Shown here: piece by piece, positions 24,891-37,875 of the stretch
Numbering within the stretch: position 1 is the first letter of the stretch
Layout: each line of letters opens with the position of its first letter
NCBI RefSeq assembly: GCF_021347895.1
Contig: NC_067113.1
Location: forward strand, 1-64,000
Length of the DNA: 64,000 nucleotides
DNA from: Acanthochromis polyacanthus
Taxonomy: Eukaryota; Chordata; Actinopteri; Pomacentridae
Direction of reading: 5' to 3'
The notes under the pieces: generated by a model
Databases searched by the model: none
Told to the model about the DNA's origin: nothing
What the model saw: only the letters and a program-made list of their open reading frames with translations
Made by a program: the position numbers and the translations under genes

Positions 24891-26572
24891 AGTTCATGGG
24901 GATTCAGGTTTTAACATTTCATCTGGTTTAAAAACAGTCACATTGGTGAAAAATGTTTGAAAATAGTTTTATTTGGAGCCTAAATCGAGGGATGAATATT
25001 AACCACAACATGAGGAAAAATCTTACAGACGGAAAAGTTTGGAGTTGAGGCAAGAAGCATTGGCAGGTCTACAAGCTAAATTAAGTTTAATAATACCCCT
25101 AAGAACGAATATGAGTCAAAATAAAGGGAAGTATGCCAAATCGGCGCAAGCTCAAGCAGAGCTAATTCAAGCCAATCGCCAATTGCTAACATGAAAAATA
25201 ATTTCAAGAAGTTGGCTGATTCTTCTATGGGGCGGGGAAGATGTCAAGCCTAAGATGGAAGCACAAAGAACAATTATGTTTAAAACAATTCACCAACAGT
25301 TTGACAAATTGGACACCAAGAAAGGAAAACCTGAAAACCAATACTTACCTGAACACTTACCTTAATCCGGACCGGGAAAACCTGTAAAAAGGAAAAAACA
25401 ATTAGGAACAACAAACCAATTAGGAACAATTAACTTAAAGGGAAAAAGTGTTTTGATTATTTACTTGATAGTAGGTTCAAGGGTAGACCCAAGGCGGGTC
25501 CCCTTTGGAACCCAAAAGTATGTAAAGGGTAGACCCAAAGTACCGGATCCCCTGAAGGGTCGAACCGGGAAGCGGGTCCCCTATGTTGTCTAAAATATGT
25601 AAAGGGGAGACCCAAGTAGCGGATCCCCAAGGGTTGAACCGTGAAGCGCGTCCCCTAATTGGCTAAACTAAATTAAGTAATTAAAACAATTTTTTTTAAA
25701 CACTTACCTGTATTTGGACCTGACAAACCTGAAAAAAGGAAAAAACAATTAGTATAAACCAAATTAGGAATAACCAAATATACTTACCTTAATCTGGACC
25801 TGCAAAAACCTGTAAAAGAAGAAAAAAACAATAATAAACAAGCAAAACAGTAAAAAACCAAATTGGGAATATTCTAAAACCTAAAACAAATAGAAAACAA
25901 ATTCGAAGGGGGCGGAGACAATGAGGCTATATAAAGGAGGACAGCCAGGGAGCTCATTTGGGGATAGTAGTTCAAAGGGGAAACAGCTCTGAGTAAAGCG
26001 GGTGACCCACGCCTGATGAAGGCCAAAATAGGGCCGAAACGTAGCGCTAAGGGCACCCAGCAAAGGCCCTATTATGGGATGGCTACATGAATAGGGTAAA
26101 TAATAGGGTTTTTGATTTTAATAAATATAAAACAAATACTAAATAGTAACTATAAAAAACACTATTAAATTATGTATACAAAAGCCTAAGTGGGCAGTTG
26201 ATGAGGGCAAGTAGAGCCAGGGTGGGGTGCCCTTCGGGGGGGATGGACCGTGCACCAGGCCCTCAGGGAGCTTATGGCTTCCTGGGGGCCACGGCCCTCT
26301 GTAATGGGAGGGCTTTTCCCTAATACCTAACCCTAACCCTAACCCTAACCCTTATGATGGAGGGTGGATGACCGTGCACGGTCCTTCTCCCTCCGGGAGG
26401 GGACAAACTCCTCCACCTAACCCTGACCCTAACCCTAACCCTAACCCTAAGTCCCTTGGCGGTGGTCCTCAACAGAGGATGGACAGTGCATTCCCGGTCC
26501 CTTCTCAGAAGGGGGCTGATCTTTTCCCCTCACCTAAACCCTAAACCCTAACCCTAAACCCTAACCCTAACC
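24891..26572 (+). repeat. Family A satellite unit (indel-rich copy) with telomere-like tracts
   Basis: Starts inside the A unit at 'agttcatggggattcagg', continues through the A promoter/ribozyme-like segment (TATA near 25931, CTGATGA at 26013) and then leaves the array-type A sequence for three short CCTAACCC tracts (about 26328-26350, 26406-26450, 26531-26572). Relative to the clean A copies at 38-48 kb it carries many one-base gains and losses in homopolymers. Confidence 0.85.
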
Positions 26573-26916
26573 AGCATAAAAACCCAAGTAAGGGATTAAG
26601 AATAGCTAAAGTAAAAAAAATCCGGTATACGGGTTAAAAGATTCAAAGGCTAAAAACAGTCATATGGAAATCTCAAAACAGGTTTAAAAAGCTAATTAAC
26701 AGTTTAAAAACAATTAAAGACAAGGTTAAAACTTACCTGTACTTACCTGGATCTAAAAAGCTAAAAACAGTTTAAAAAGCCTAATTACAGTTACAAGGTT
26801 AAAACTTACCTGTACTTACCTGGATCCGGACGCTGTAGAAAAAACCTGTGGAGAAAAAAGGAAAACATAATTAAGAATTGGAGAAGCAAAGTAATGCACA
26901 TTTAGAAACAAATTAC

Positions 26917-27108
26917 TTACCCGTGGATTCTTCGAGGCTGTGGTCCCTGGCGTTTGACCTTAAAGGCAGGATGGACAGTGCACCACGGTTCCCCTCTAAC
27001 TTGAGGGGGCCTTATTCCTTTACCTAACCCAGCCCGTGCCTCCTCGTCTGGGGTCCTTCGCTGGGGACCCCGGCCTCCGAATAATTTGGCCTGAATTTTA
27101 AACCCCAA
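26917..27108 (-). other. Recurrent short ORF of family B ending at a splice donor (63 codons)
   Basis: The - strand reading contains GGRGPQRRTPDEEARAGLG and PWCTVHPAFKVKRQGPQPRR and ends IHG at a GTAAGT donor. The same reading recurs at 29785-29976, and a frame-shifted copy lies near 34290-34480. The sequence is Arg/Pro/Gly-rich with no domain I recognise. Because the copies are recent duplicates, shared reading frame is weak evidence for coding. It is listed as the segment upstream of the splice module. Confidence 0.3.
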
Positions 27109-27702
27109 TTGAGGACCCCCTAACCCAAATCGGATGACCTAACCCTAACCAGGAGACCCCTAACCCAAATTTGAAGTGATTTGGCCACCCAACCTTTATT
27201 AAGGACCCCCAAAGCCTATGCCTAAATCCTATTTGAGACCCACCCAGCCCAGACCCCAAATCCTAACCCTAACCAGGGATCCCCTAGCCCTTTTCTAACC
27301 TTAATTAAGCCCTGTAAAAGCTAAATTTGAAGCCCTTAAATAACCCAAAAAAGGAAATTTTCCCACCCCCTAAAAGCTAAAACTAAATTAGAAGCTATAA
27401 AACCTAAAATAATAAAGGAGAAAAAGTGTTTTAATCATTCACTTGAAGAAAAAAGTTTAAAGGGTAGACCCAAGTAGAGGGACCCCTATTAAACTAAAAG
27501 TATGTAAAGGGTAGACCCAAGTAGCGGATCCCCTGTTGAAGGGTAGAACCGGAGAAGCGTGTCCCCTATTTAATCTAAACTATGTAAAGGGAAGACCCAA
27601 GTAGCGGATCCCTGTAGGGTAGAACCGAGAAGCGCGTCCCCTATTCGGCTAAACTAAATTCAGTATTTTAATAAAACACTTTTTCCTAAAAAACTAAGTC
27701 AG

Positions 27703-27735
27703 TATAAAATAGAAGCCAAGTCAGGCACAGCTCAT
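27703..27735 (+). promoter_or_regulatory. Family B TATA box and AGCTCATTT start-site-like box
   Basis: TATAAAATAG at 27703 is followed about 26 bp later by AGCTCATTT. Cleaner copies are TATAAATAG (30574) with AGCTCATTT (30599) and the corresponding pair near 35070-35103. The spacing is that of a TATA box and its transcription start. Confidence 0.5.
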
Positions 27736-27850
27736 TTATGATTTTCTTTCGACCGGGGGTGGATGGGAAGCCCTCTCCTTCGGGAGAGCGCCACATGGGG
27801 CAAGCCACCTCCATAGGGAGGTCGCAGTATGGGGAGCCGTCAGTCAGACA

Positions 27851-27906
27851 GTGTGCTGAGCCTGAGGAAGACCCGAACAGAGGTCGAAACGTCGCCGGTT
27901 GCACAC
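27851..27906 (+). ncRNA. Family B hammerhead-like motif
   Basis: The order is arm GTGTGC (27851-27856), CTGAGGA (27862-27868), stem GACC/GGTC, GAAAC (27886-27890), arm GCACAC (27901-27906). Copies lie at 30721-30776 and 35215-35270. The core matches the hammerhead consensus CUGANGA...GAAA, with one extra A between the GA and stem II. A GTT precedes the 3' arm, as a cleavage triplet would, but this is not kept in families A and C. Function is inferred only. Confidence 0.4.
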
Positions 27907-29362
27907 TTGTAAACTCAGCAGAGAAGGGTAGACCAAATAGGAGTCCCCAAAGAGATGAAGAGGGTAGACCCCAAATAGGAGTCCCCAATAGAAGAAGGGT
28001 AGACCCAAGAAGAGAGTCCCCAGTAGAAGAATAGAAATAGATAGAACAAAGACGGCACACAGGACGGGTTGGTTTTTACATTTATTTTTTTATTACATAT
28101 ATAGGCAAAGGCGAAACCAGCATAAAAACCAAGTAAGGGATTAAGAATAGCTAAAGTAAAAAAATCCGTATACGGGTAAAAGATTCAAAGGCTAAAAACA
28201 GTCATATGGAAATCTCAAAACAGGTTTAAAAAGCTAATTACAGTTTAAAAACAATTTAAAGACAAGGTTAAAACTTACCTTGTACTACCTGGATCTAAAA
28301 GCTAAAAACAGTTTAAAAAGCTAATTACAGTTACAAGGTTAAAACTTACCTGTACTTACCTGGATCCGGGACGCTGTAGAAAAACCTGTGGAGAAAAAGG
28401 AAAACATAATTAGAATTGGAGAAGCCAAAGTAATGCACATTTAGACAAATACTTACCCGTGGATTCTTCGAGGCTGTGGTCCCTGGGGCGTTGGACTTAA
28501 AGGCAGGGATGGACAGTGCACCACGGTTCCCCTCTAACTTGAGGGGCCTTATTCCTTACCTAACCCTGACCCTGACCCTGACCCTGACCCCTGGCGTTTG
28601 ACCTTAAAGGCAGGATGGACAGTGCACCACGGTTCCCCTCTAACTTTGAGGGGGCTTATTCCTTCACCTAACTCTTTTGCATGGTTTACAGTGCATAAAT
28701 CACCTCTACACCCTCCCTACCCTAAAAATGACCACCCCCCACCCCCCACCCCCCGCTCTAACCCTAATTTCCCACTTTTTTTTGGCTTTCTAACCCTAGA
28801 CCTGCCTTTTTCTAACCTTAACACTCCCCTAAGCATGCTGGACACTCAACATATTGCATGAACCTCTCTAGCGCCACCCACTGGTGGTCCACATTTCAAA
28901 AAATGGCTTTCAAAACCACTCCCAATCGACTCCAAATGGCCTGAAACGTGCTCCTAACAAAGTTCTGGAGACCATTTTTTTGGCTTAAACACTTAGTAAA
29001 TTTCAGCTCCCATTCATTTCAATGGGAAAACTCAAAGGCTTATATCTCCGGAAGTGAGGTCCTAGAGACTTCAAACCAACGTCCGTCTGCATAATTTCGG
29101 CCCTTCTGAACACGCCAGTCTTTCCCCGCGAGTCTCTAGGACCTTCCTAGCCCGAGATACAAAAAAAGTACCATTTTCAAAGTGGTCTTTTTGGGAATAA
29201 CTCCGCCCCCTTAAATCACACACGCACCATTCACATATCCACGGATAGATCTCGACGAGACGCATCTATAGATACCACAACCACCCCCCTATGACGTTCC
29301 TACGGAAAGTTATTCCCGCCCAAAAATCAAAAAGACCACTTGGAGGGGTTTTCATCCTTATA

Positions 29363-29411
29363 CCTAACCCTAACCCTAACCCTAACCCTAACCCTAACCC
29401 TAACCCTAACC

Positions 29412-29448
<37 letters not shown>
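29363..29448 (+). repeat. Telomere-like (CCCTAA)n tract
   Basis: About 14 nearly perfect CCCTAA hexamers between a short B unit and the next long B unit. Confidence 0.95.
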
Positions 29449-29449
<1 letters not shown>

Positions 29450-29691
29450 AGCATAAAAACCCAAGTAAGGATTAAGAATAGCTAAAGTAAAAAAAATCCG
29501 TATACGGGTAAAAGATTCAAAGGCTAAAAACAGTCATATGGAAATCTCAAAACAGGTTTAAAAAGCTAATTACAGTTTAAAAACAATTTAAAGACAAGGT
29601 TAAAACTTACCTGTACTTACCTGGATCTAAAAAGCTAAAAACAGTTTAAAAGCTAATTACAGTTACAAGGTTAAAACTTACCTGTACTTAC

Positions 29692-29789
29692 CTGGATCCG
29701 GACGCTGTAGAAAAACCTGTGGAGAAAAAGGAAAACATAATTAAGAATTGGAGAAGCAAAGTAATGCACATTTAGAACAAATACTTACC
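29692..29789 (-). other. Family B splice module: 69-nt mini-intron plus 25-nt micro-exon
   Basis: On the - strand, ATCCACGG is followed by a GTAAGT donor (29788 downward), a 69-nt intron with a pyrimidine tract ending TTTTTCTCCACAG (to 29717), a 25-nt segment (29716-29692) and a double donor gtaagtacaggtaagt. The same module occurs in the other B units. Transcription of this strand has not been shown. Confidence 0.4.
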
Positions 29790-32232
29790 CGTGGATTCTT
29801 CGAGGCTGTGGTCCCTGGCGTTTGACCTTAAAGGCAGGATGGACAGTGCACCACGGTTCCCCTCTAACTTGAGGGGGCCTTATTCCTTTACCTAACCCAG
29901 CCCGTGCCTCCTCGTCTGGGGTCCTTCGCTGGGGACCCCGGCCTCCGAATAAATTTGGCCTGAATTTTAACCCCAATTGAGGACCCCCTAACCCAAATCG
30001 GATGACCTAACCCTAACCAGGAGACCCCTAACCCAAATTTGGAAGTGATTTGGCCACCCAACCTTTATTAAGGACCCCCCAAAGCCTATGCCTATCCTAA
30101 TTTGAGACCCCCCAGCCCAGACCCCAAATCCTAACCCTAACCAGGGATCCCCTAGCCCAATTTTCTAACCTTAATTAAGCCCCTGTAAAAGCTAAATTTG
30201 AAGCCCTTAAATAACCCAAAAAAGGAAATTTTCCCACCCCCTAAAAGCTAAAACTAAATTAGAAGCTATAAAACCTAAAATAATTAAAGGAGAAAAAGTG
30301 TTTTAATCATTCACTTGAGAAAAAGTTTAAAGGGTAGACCCAAGTAGAGGGACCCCTATTAAACTAAAAGTATGTAAAGGGTAGACCCAAGTAGCGGATC
30401 CCCTGTTGAAGGGTAGAACCGAGAAGCGTGTCCCCTATTTAATCTAAACTATGTAAAGGGAAGACCCAAGTAGCGGATCCCCTGTAGGGTAGAACCGAGA
30501 AGCGCGTCCCCTATTCGGCTAAACTAAATTCAGTATTTTAATTAAAACACTTTTTCCTAAAAAACTAAGTCAGTATAAATAGAAGCCAAGTCAGGCACAG
30601 CTCATTTTATGATTTTCTTCGACCGGGGTGGATGGGAAGCCCTCTCCTTCGGGAGAGCGCCACATGGGGCAAGCCACCTCCATAGGGAGGTCGCAGTATG
30701 GGGAAGCCGTCAGTCAGACAGTGTGCTAGGCCTGAGGAAGACCCGAACAGAGGTCGAAACGTCGCCGGTTGCACACTTTAAACTCAGCAGAGAAGGGTAG
30801 ACCAAATAGGAGTCCCCAAAGAGATGAAGAGGGTAGACCCAAATAGGAGTCCCCAATAGAAGAAGGGTAGACCCAAGAAGAGAGTCCCCAGTAGAAGAAT
30901 AGAAATAGATAGAAGACAAAGACGGCACACAGGGACGGGTTGGGTTTTTACATTTTATTTTTTATTACATATATAGCAAAGGCAGAAACCAGCATAAAAA
31001 CCCAAGTAAGGATTAAGAATAGCTAAAGTAAAAAAAATCCGTATACGGGTAAAGATTCAAAGGCTAAAAACAGTCATATGGAAATCTCAAAACAGGTTTA
31101 AAAAGCTAATTACAGTTTAAAAACAATTTAAAGACAAGGTTAAAACTTACCTGTACTTACCTGGATCTAAAAAGCTAAAAACAGTTTAAAAAGCTAATTA
31201 CAGTTACAAGGTTAAAACTTACCTGTACTTACCTGGATCCGGACGCTGTAGAAAAACCTGTGGAGAAAAAGGAAAACATAATTAAGAATTGGAGAAGCAA
31301 AGTAATGCACATTTAGAACAAATACTTACCCGTGGATTCTTCGAGGCTGTGGTCCCTGGCGTTTGACCTTAAAGGCAGGATGGACAGTGCACCACGGTTC
31401 CCTCTAACTTGAGGGGCCTTATTCCTTTACCTAACCCTGACCCTGACCCTGACCTGACCCTGGCGTTTGACCTTAAAGGCAGGATGGACAGTGCACCACG
31501 GTTCCCCTCTAACTTGAGGGGGCCTTATTCCTTCACCTAACTCTTTTGCATGGTTTACAGTGCATAAATCACCTCTACACCCTCCCTAACCCTAAAAATG
31601 ACCACCCCCCACCCCCACCCCCCCGCTCTAACCCTAATTTCCCACTTTTTTTTGGCTTTTCTAACCCTAGACCTGCCTTTTTCCTAACCTTAACCACTCC
31701 CCTAAGCATGCTGGACACTCAACATATGCATGAAACCTCTCTAGCGCCACCCACTGGTGGTCCACATTTTCAAAAAATGGCTTTCAAAACCACTCCAATC
31801 GACTCCAAATGGCCTGAAACGTGCTCCTAACAAAGTTCTGGAGACCATTTTTTGGCTTAAACACTTAGTAAATTTCAGCTCCCATTCATTCAATGGGAAA
31901 AACTTCAAAGGCTTAATCTCCGGAAGTGAAGGTCCTAGAGACTTCAAACCAACGTCCGTTCTGCCATAATTCGGCCCTTCTGAACACGCCAGTCTTTCCC
32001 GCGAGTCTCTAGGACCTTCCTAGCCGAGATACAAAAAAAGTACCATTTTCAAAGTGGTCTTTTTGGGGAATAACTCCGCCCCCTTAAATCACACACGCAC
32101 CATTCACATATCCACGGATAGATCTCGACGAGACGCATCTATAGATACCACAACCACCCCCCTATGACGTTCCTACGGAAAGTTATTCCCGCCCAAAAAT
32201 CAAAAAGACCACTTGGAGGGGTTTTCATCCTT

Positions 32233-32344
32233 ATACCTAACCCTAACCCTAACCCTAACCCTAACCCTAACCCTAACCCTAACCCTAACCCTAACCCTAA
32301 CCCTAACCCTAACCCTAACCCTAACCCTGACCCTAACCCTAACC

Positions 32345-32376
<32 letters not shown>

Positions 32377-32451
32377 ACTAACCCTAACCCTAACCCTGAC
32401 CCTAACCCTAACCCTAACCCTAACCCTAACCCTAACCCTAACCCTCTACAA
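32233..32451 (+). repeat. Telomere-like (CCCTAA)n tract, longest in the window
   Basis: About 35 CCCTAA hexamers with a few CCCTGA, CCCTAAA and CCCACTAA variants. The tract is fused directly to an A unit that starts at 'ctacaagctaaatt', which is an internal point of the 1795-bp A monomer. Confidence 0.95.
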
Positions 32452-33911
32452 GCTAAATTAAGTTTAATAATACCCCTAAGAACGAATATGAGTCAAAATA
32501 AAGGGAAGTATGCCAAATCGGCGCAAGCTCAAGCAGAGCTAATTCAAGCCAATCGCCAATTGCTAACATGAAAAATAATTTCAAGAAGTTGGCTGATTCT
32601 TCTATGGGCGGGGAAGATGTCAAGCCTAAGATGGAAGCACAAAGAACAATTATGTTAAAACAATTCACCAACAGTTTGACAAAATTGGACACCAAGAAAG
32701 GAAAAACCTGAAAACCAATACTTACCTGAACACTTACCTTAATCCGGACCGGGAAAACCTGTAAAAAGGAAAAAACAATTAGGAACAACAAACCAAATTA
32801 GGAACAATTAACTTAAAGGGAAAAAGTGTTTTGATTATTTACTTGATAGTAGGTTCAAAGGGTAGACCCAAGGCGGGGTCCCCTTTGGAACCAAAAGTAT
32901 GTAAAGGGTAGACCCAAGTACCGGATCCCCTGAAGGGTCGAACCGGGAAGCGGGTCCCCTATGTTGTCTAAAATATGTAAAGGGGAGACCCAAGTAGCGG
33001 ATCCCCCAAGGGTTGAACCGTGAAGCGCGTCCCCTAATTGGCTAAACTAAATTAAGTAATTAAACAATTTTTTTTAAACACTTACCTGTATTTGGACCTG
33101 ACAAAACCTGAAAAAGGAAAAAACAATTAGTATAAACCAAATTAGGAATAACCAAAATATACTTACCTTAATCTGGACCTGCAAAAACCTGTAAAAAGAA
33201 GAAAAAACAATTAATAAACAAGCAAAACAGTAAAAAACCAAATTGGGAATATTCTAAAAACCTAAAACAAATAGAAAACAAATTCGAAGGGGCGGAGACA
33301 ATGAGGCTATATAAAGGAGGACAGCACAGGGAGCTCATTTGGGGATAGTAGTTCAAAGGGGAAACAGCTCTGAGTAAAGCGGGTGACCCACGCCTGATGA
33401 AGGCCAAAATAGGGCCGAAACGTAGCGCTAAGGGCACCCAGCAAAGGCCTATTATGGGATGGCTACATGAATAGGGTAAATAATAGGGTTTTTGATTTTA
33501 ATAAATATAAAAACAAATACTAAATAGTAACTATAAAAAAACACTATTAAATTATGTATACAAAGCCTAAGTGGGCAGTTGATGAGGGCAAGTAGAGCCA
33601 GGGTGGGGTGCCCTTCGGGGGGATGGACGTGCACCAGGCCCCTCAGGGAGCTTATGGCTTCCTGGGGGGCCACGGCCCTCTGTAATGAGGCTTTTCCCTA
33701 ATACCTACCCTAACCCTAACCCTAACCCTTATGATGGAGGGTGGATGGACCGTGCACGGTCCTTCTCCTCCGGGAGGGGACAAACTCCTCCACCTAACCC
33801 TGACCCTAACCCTAACCCTAACCCTAAGTCCCTGGCGGTGGTCCTCAACAGAGGATGGACAGTGCATTCCCGGTCCCCTTCTCAGAAGGGGGCTGATCTT
33901 TTCCCCTCAAC

Positions 33912-33948
<37 letters not shown>
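32452..33948 (+). repeat. Family A unit, 5'-truncated at a telomere-like tract
   Basis: Carries the A promoter (TATA near 33309), the hammerhead-like motif (CTGATGA 33394-33400, GAAAC 33417-33421) and short CCTAACCC tracts at about 33704-33730, 33793-33826 and 33909-33948, then joins a long B unit. Confidence 0.85.
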
Positions 33949-33949
<1 letters not shown>

Positions 33950-36734
33950 AGCATAAAAACCCAAGTAAGGGATTAAGAATAGCTAAAGTAAAAAAATCCG
34001 TATACGGGTAAAAGATTCAAAGGCTAAAAACAGTCATATGGAAATCTCAAAACAGGTTTAAAAAGCTAATTACAGTTTAAAAACAATTTAAAGACAAGGT
34101 TAAAACTTACCTGTACTTACCTGGATCTAAAAAGCTAAAAACAGTTTAAAGCTAATTACAGTTACAAGGTTAAAACTTACCTGTACTTACCTGGATCCGG
34201 ACGCTGTAGAAAAACCTGTGGAGAAAAAGGAAAACATAATTAAGAATTGGAGAAGCAAAGTAATGCACATTTAGAACAAATGACTTACCCGTGGATTCTT
34301 CGAGGCTGTGGTCCCTGGCGTTTGACCTTAAAGCAGGTGGACAGTGCACCACGGTTCCCCTCTAACTTTGAGGGGGCCTTATTCCTTTACCTAACCCAGC
34401 CCGTGCCTCCTCGTCTGGGGTCCTTCGCTGGGGACCCCGGCCTCCGAATAAATTTGGCCTGAATTTTAACCCCAATTGAGGACCCCCTAACCCAAATCGG
34501 ATGACCTAACCCTAACCAGGAGACCCCTAACCCAAATTTGGAAGTGATTTGGCCACCCAACCTTTATTAAGGACCCCCCAAAGCCTATGCCTAATCCTAA
34601 TTTGAGACCCCCCAGCCCAGACCCAATTCCTAACCCTAACCAGGGATCCCCTAGCCCATTTTCTAACCTTAATTAAGCCCCTGGTAAAAGCTAAATTTGA
34701 AGCCCTTTAAATAACCCAAAAAAGGAAATTTTCCCACCCCCTAAAAGCTAAAACTAAATTAGAAGCTATAAAACCTAAAATAATTAAAGGAGGAAAAAGT
34801 GTTTTTAATCATTCACTTGAGAAAAGTTTAAAGGTAGACCCAAGTAGAGGGACCCTATTAAACTAAAAGTATGTAAAGGGTAGACCCAAGTAGCCGGATC
34901 CCCTGTTGAAGGGTAGAACCGAGAAGCGTGTCCCCTATTTAATCTAAACTATGTAAAGGGAAGACCCAAGTAGCGGATCCCCTGTAGGTAGAACGAGAAG
35001 CGCGTCCCTATTCGGCTAAACTAAATTCAGTATTTTAATTAAACACTTTTTCCTAAAAAACTAAGTCAGTATAAATAGAAGCCAAGTCAGGCACAGCTCA
35101 TTTTATGATTTTTCTTTCGACCGGGGTGGATGGGAAGCCCTCTCCTTCGGAGAGCGCCACATGGGCAAGCCACCTCCATAGGGAGTCGCAGTATGGGGAG
35201 CCGTCAGTCAGACAGTGTGCTAGGCCTGAGGAAGACCCGAACAGAGGTCGAAACGTCGCCGGTTGCACACTTTAAACTCAGCAGAGAAGGGTAGACCAAA
35301 TAGGAGTCCCCAAAGAGATGAAGAGGGTAGACCCAAATAGGGTCCCCAATAGAAGAAGGGTAGACCCAAGAAGAGAGTCCCAGTAGAGAATAGAAATAGA
35401 TAGAAGACAAAGACGGCACACAGGGACGGGTTGGTTTTTACATTTTATTTTTTATTACATATATAGCAAAGGCGAAACCAGCATAAAAACCCAAGTAAGG
35501 GATTAAGAATAGCTAAAGTAAAAAAAAATCCGTATACGGGTAAAAGATTCAAAGGCTAAAAACAGTCATATGGAAATCTCAAAAACAGGTTTAAAAAGCT
35601 AATTACAGTTTAAAAACAATTTAAAGACAAGGTTAAAACTTACCTGTACTTACCTGGATCTAAAAAGCTAAAAACAGTTTAAAAAGCTAATTACAGTTAC
35701 AAGGTTAAAACTTACCTGTACTTACCTGGATCCGGACGCTGTAGAAAAACCTGTGGAGGAAAAAGGAAAACATAATTAAGAATTGGGAGAAGCAAAGTAA
35801 TGCACATTTAGAACAATACTTACCCGTGGATTCTTCGAGGCTGTGGTCCCTGGCGTTTTGACCTTAAAGGCAGGATGGACAGTGCACCACGGTTCCCCTC
35901 TAACTTGAGGGGGCCTTATTCCCTTTACCTAACCCTGACCCTGACCCTGACCCTGACCCTGGCGTTTGACCTTAAAGGCAGGATGGACAGTGCACCACGG
36001 TTCCCCTCTAACTTGAGGGGGCCTTATTCCTTCACCTAACTTCTTTTGCATGGTTTTACAGTGCATAAATCACCTCTACACCCTCCCTAACCCTAAAAAT
36101 GACCACCCCCCACCCCCCACCCCCCCCGCTCTAACCCTAATTTCCCACTTTTTTTTGGCTTTTCTAACCCTAGACCTGCCTTTTTCCTAACCTTAACCAC
36201 TCCCCTAAGCATGCTGGACACTCAACATATGCATGAAACCTCCCTAGCGCCACCCACTGGTGGTCCACATTTTCAAAAAATGGCTTTCAAAACCACTCCC
36301 AATCGACTCCAAATGGCCTGAAACGTGCTCCTAGCAAAGTTCTGGAGACCATTTTTTGGCTTAAACACTTAGTAAATTTCAGCTCCCATTCATTTCAATG
36401 GGAAAACTTCAAAGGCTTATATCTCCGGAAGTGAAGGTCCTAGAGACTTCAAACCAACGTCCGTCTGCCATAATTCGGCCCTTCTGAACACGCCAGTCTT
36501 TCCCGCGAGTCTCTAGGACCTTCCTAGCCCGAGATACAAAAAAAGTACCATTTTCAAAGTGGTCTTTTTGGGAATAACTCCGCCCCCTTAAATCACACAC
36601 GCACCATTCACATATCCACGGATAGATCTCGACGAGACGCATCTATAGATACCACAACCACCCCCCTATGACGTTCCTACGGAAAGTTATTCCCGCCCAA
36701 AAATCAAAAAGACCACTTGGAGGGGTTTTCATCT

Positions 36735-37010
36735 TAACCTAACCTAACCCTAACCCTAACCCTAACCCTAACCCTAACCCTAACCCTAACCCTAACCCTA
36801 ACCCTAACCCTAACCCTAACCCTACCCTAACCCTATCCTAACCCTAACCCCAACCCTATCCCTAACCTAACTTCTCCCTTACTTTAACTCTAACCCCAAC
36901 CTGAATCCTAACCCTAACCTTAACCCTTTCCTCAAGCCCTAACCCCAACCCCTACTAACCCTAACCCCAACCCTCATCTTGGCCCTAACCCTAACACACT
37001 CTGTCAAAAA
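36735..37010 (+). repeat. Telomere-like tract decaying into degenerate CCTAACC sequence
   Basis: Near-perfect CCCTAA repeats to about 36865 give way to variants such as CCCCAACC, CCTTAACC and TCCTAACC. This gradual decay is unlike the sharp junctions elsewhere. Confidence 0.85.
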
Positions 37011-37875
37011 CATTTATAAAGTTACAATTTGAATAAATATTGGATTTTCTAAAAATATAAATATTGGATTTTCTAAAAATATAAATAGGGTCAAGACTAT
37101 CTAAAAAATTAATTTAATTTGACAAGATAAGGGTTAAAAATGATTGGATTTTTATAAATAGGGTTAAAAACTATGGTATTATTTCATTTGGCAAAGAAAG
37201 GGTTAAAAAATTATATATTAAGACTTAATTCATGTTAAATAGGGTTATGGGAATTTTTTGGAGGTTAAAATTGGTTAAAAGGGGAATTCATAGGAATAGG
37301 GATGCTTTAAAACAATGGGAATACAAATTCTGTTAAAAGACGATTGAAAACTAAAAAGACGACTGAAAATATAAAAGACGATTGAAAATTAAAGAAGACG
37401 ATTGAATACAAAAACTAAAAACTGCTGCAGAAAGCTCATTTCGAAGCTGACCTCTGATGAGTACGCACCTCTTTTACTCAGAGAGCCAACTTCAAGTTTT
37501 TCGTGTGCTTTTTTTCCCTGAAGAAGACCGTTTACGTCGAAACGTCGTGATTTATTTTGTTTTACAGCACACCTTCTTTAGTTCATTGTTTTATTTTATT
37601 TAAAAACCTTTGGAATTTAATTTTTTTTACTTATAACATAAAACGTTTTCTTTTTGGTTACCTTTCTATTTGAAAGCGCTTTTAGTTGTTTGCTGTTTTG
37701 TTAAAAAAATAAATATAAAAAACAGCAATATAAATGGATGAGATGGACGGTTGGTTAAGTCGGGGCAGGAAACGCCCACGCACCCGTCCACAGGATTGGG
37801 ACTGGGGTCCCGAGGTTGGCAATGGGTGGATGGACCGTGCACCATCCTTCTCCCTAGGGAGGGGAAGCTTCCCTC
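37011..37875 (+). repeat. Family C segment with hammerhead-like motif
   Basis: AT-rich sequence (repeats of 'ataaatattggattttct' and of 'aaaagacgattgaaaa' near 37335-37410) leads to AGCTCATTT (37433-37441), arm GTGTGC (37503-37508), CTGAAGA (37518-37524), stem GAC/GTC, GAAAC (37539-37543) and arm GCACAC (37567-37572). It ends with 'ggatggaccgtgcacc' (37828) just before a CCTAACCC tract. No clear TATA box was seen. There is only one copy in the window. Confidence 0.6.

Larger units (their letters stand above)
26573..36734 (+). repeat. Family B satellite units, three long/short pairs, with one family A unit inserted
   Basis: B units begin at 'cagcataaaaaccc'. Long units (about 1.54 kb, with promoter and ribozyme-like motif) start at 26573, 29449 and 33949. 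Each is followed by a short unit (about 1.25 kb, starts 28118, 30990, 35479) that diverges after about 570-590 bp into a distinct segment D (about 28690-29362, 31545-32232, 36045-36734) containing 'gccacccactggtggtcc' and 'ctccggaagtgaggtcc'. The first two pairs end in long (CCCTAA)n tracts at 29363 and 32233. An A unit occupies 32452-33907. Long/short pairing repeated three times is a higher-order repeat. Confidence 0.85.

Noticed and set aside
26013..26040. A confident, active hammerhead ribozyme call
   Set aside because: The core fits, but there is an extra A between CTGATGA and stem II. Family A has no clear NUH before the 3' arm and stem III is not convincing. It is kept only as hammerhead-like.
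32233..32451. A true chromosome end at the longest CCCTAA tract
   Set aside because: The tract is internal, with repeat units on both sides, and contains variant hexamers. It is better described as an interstitial telomere-like tract, though the block may be subtelomeric.
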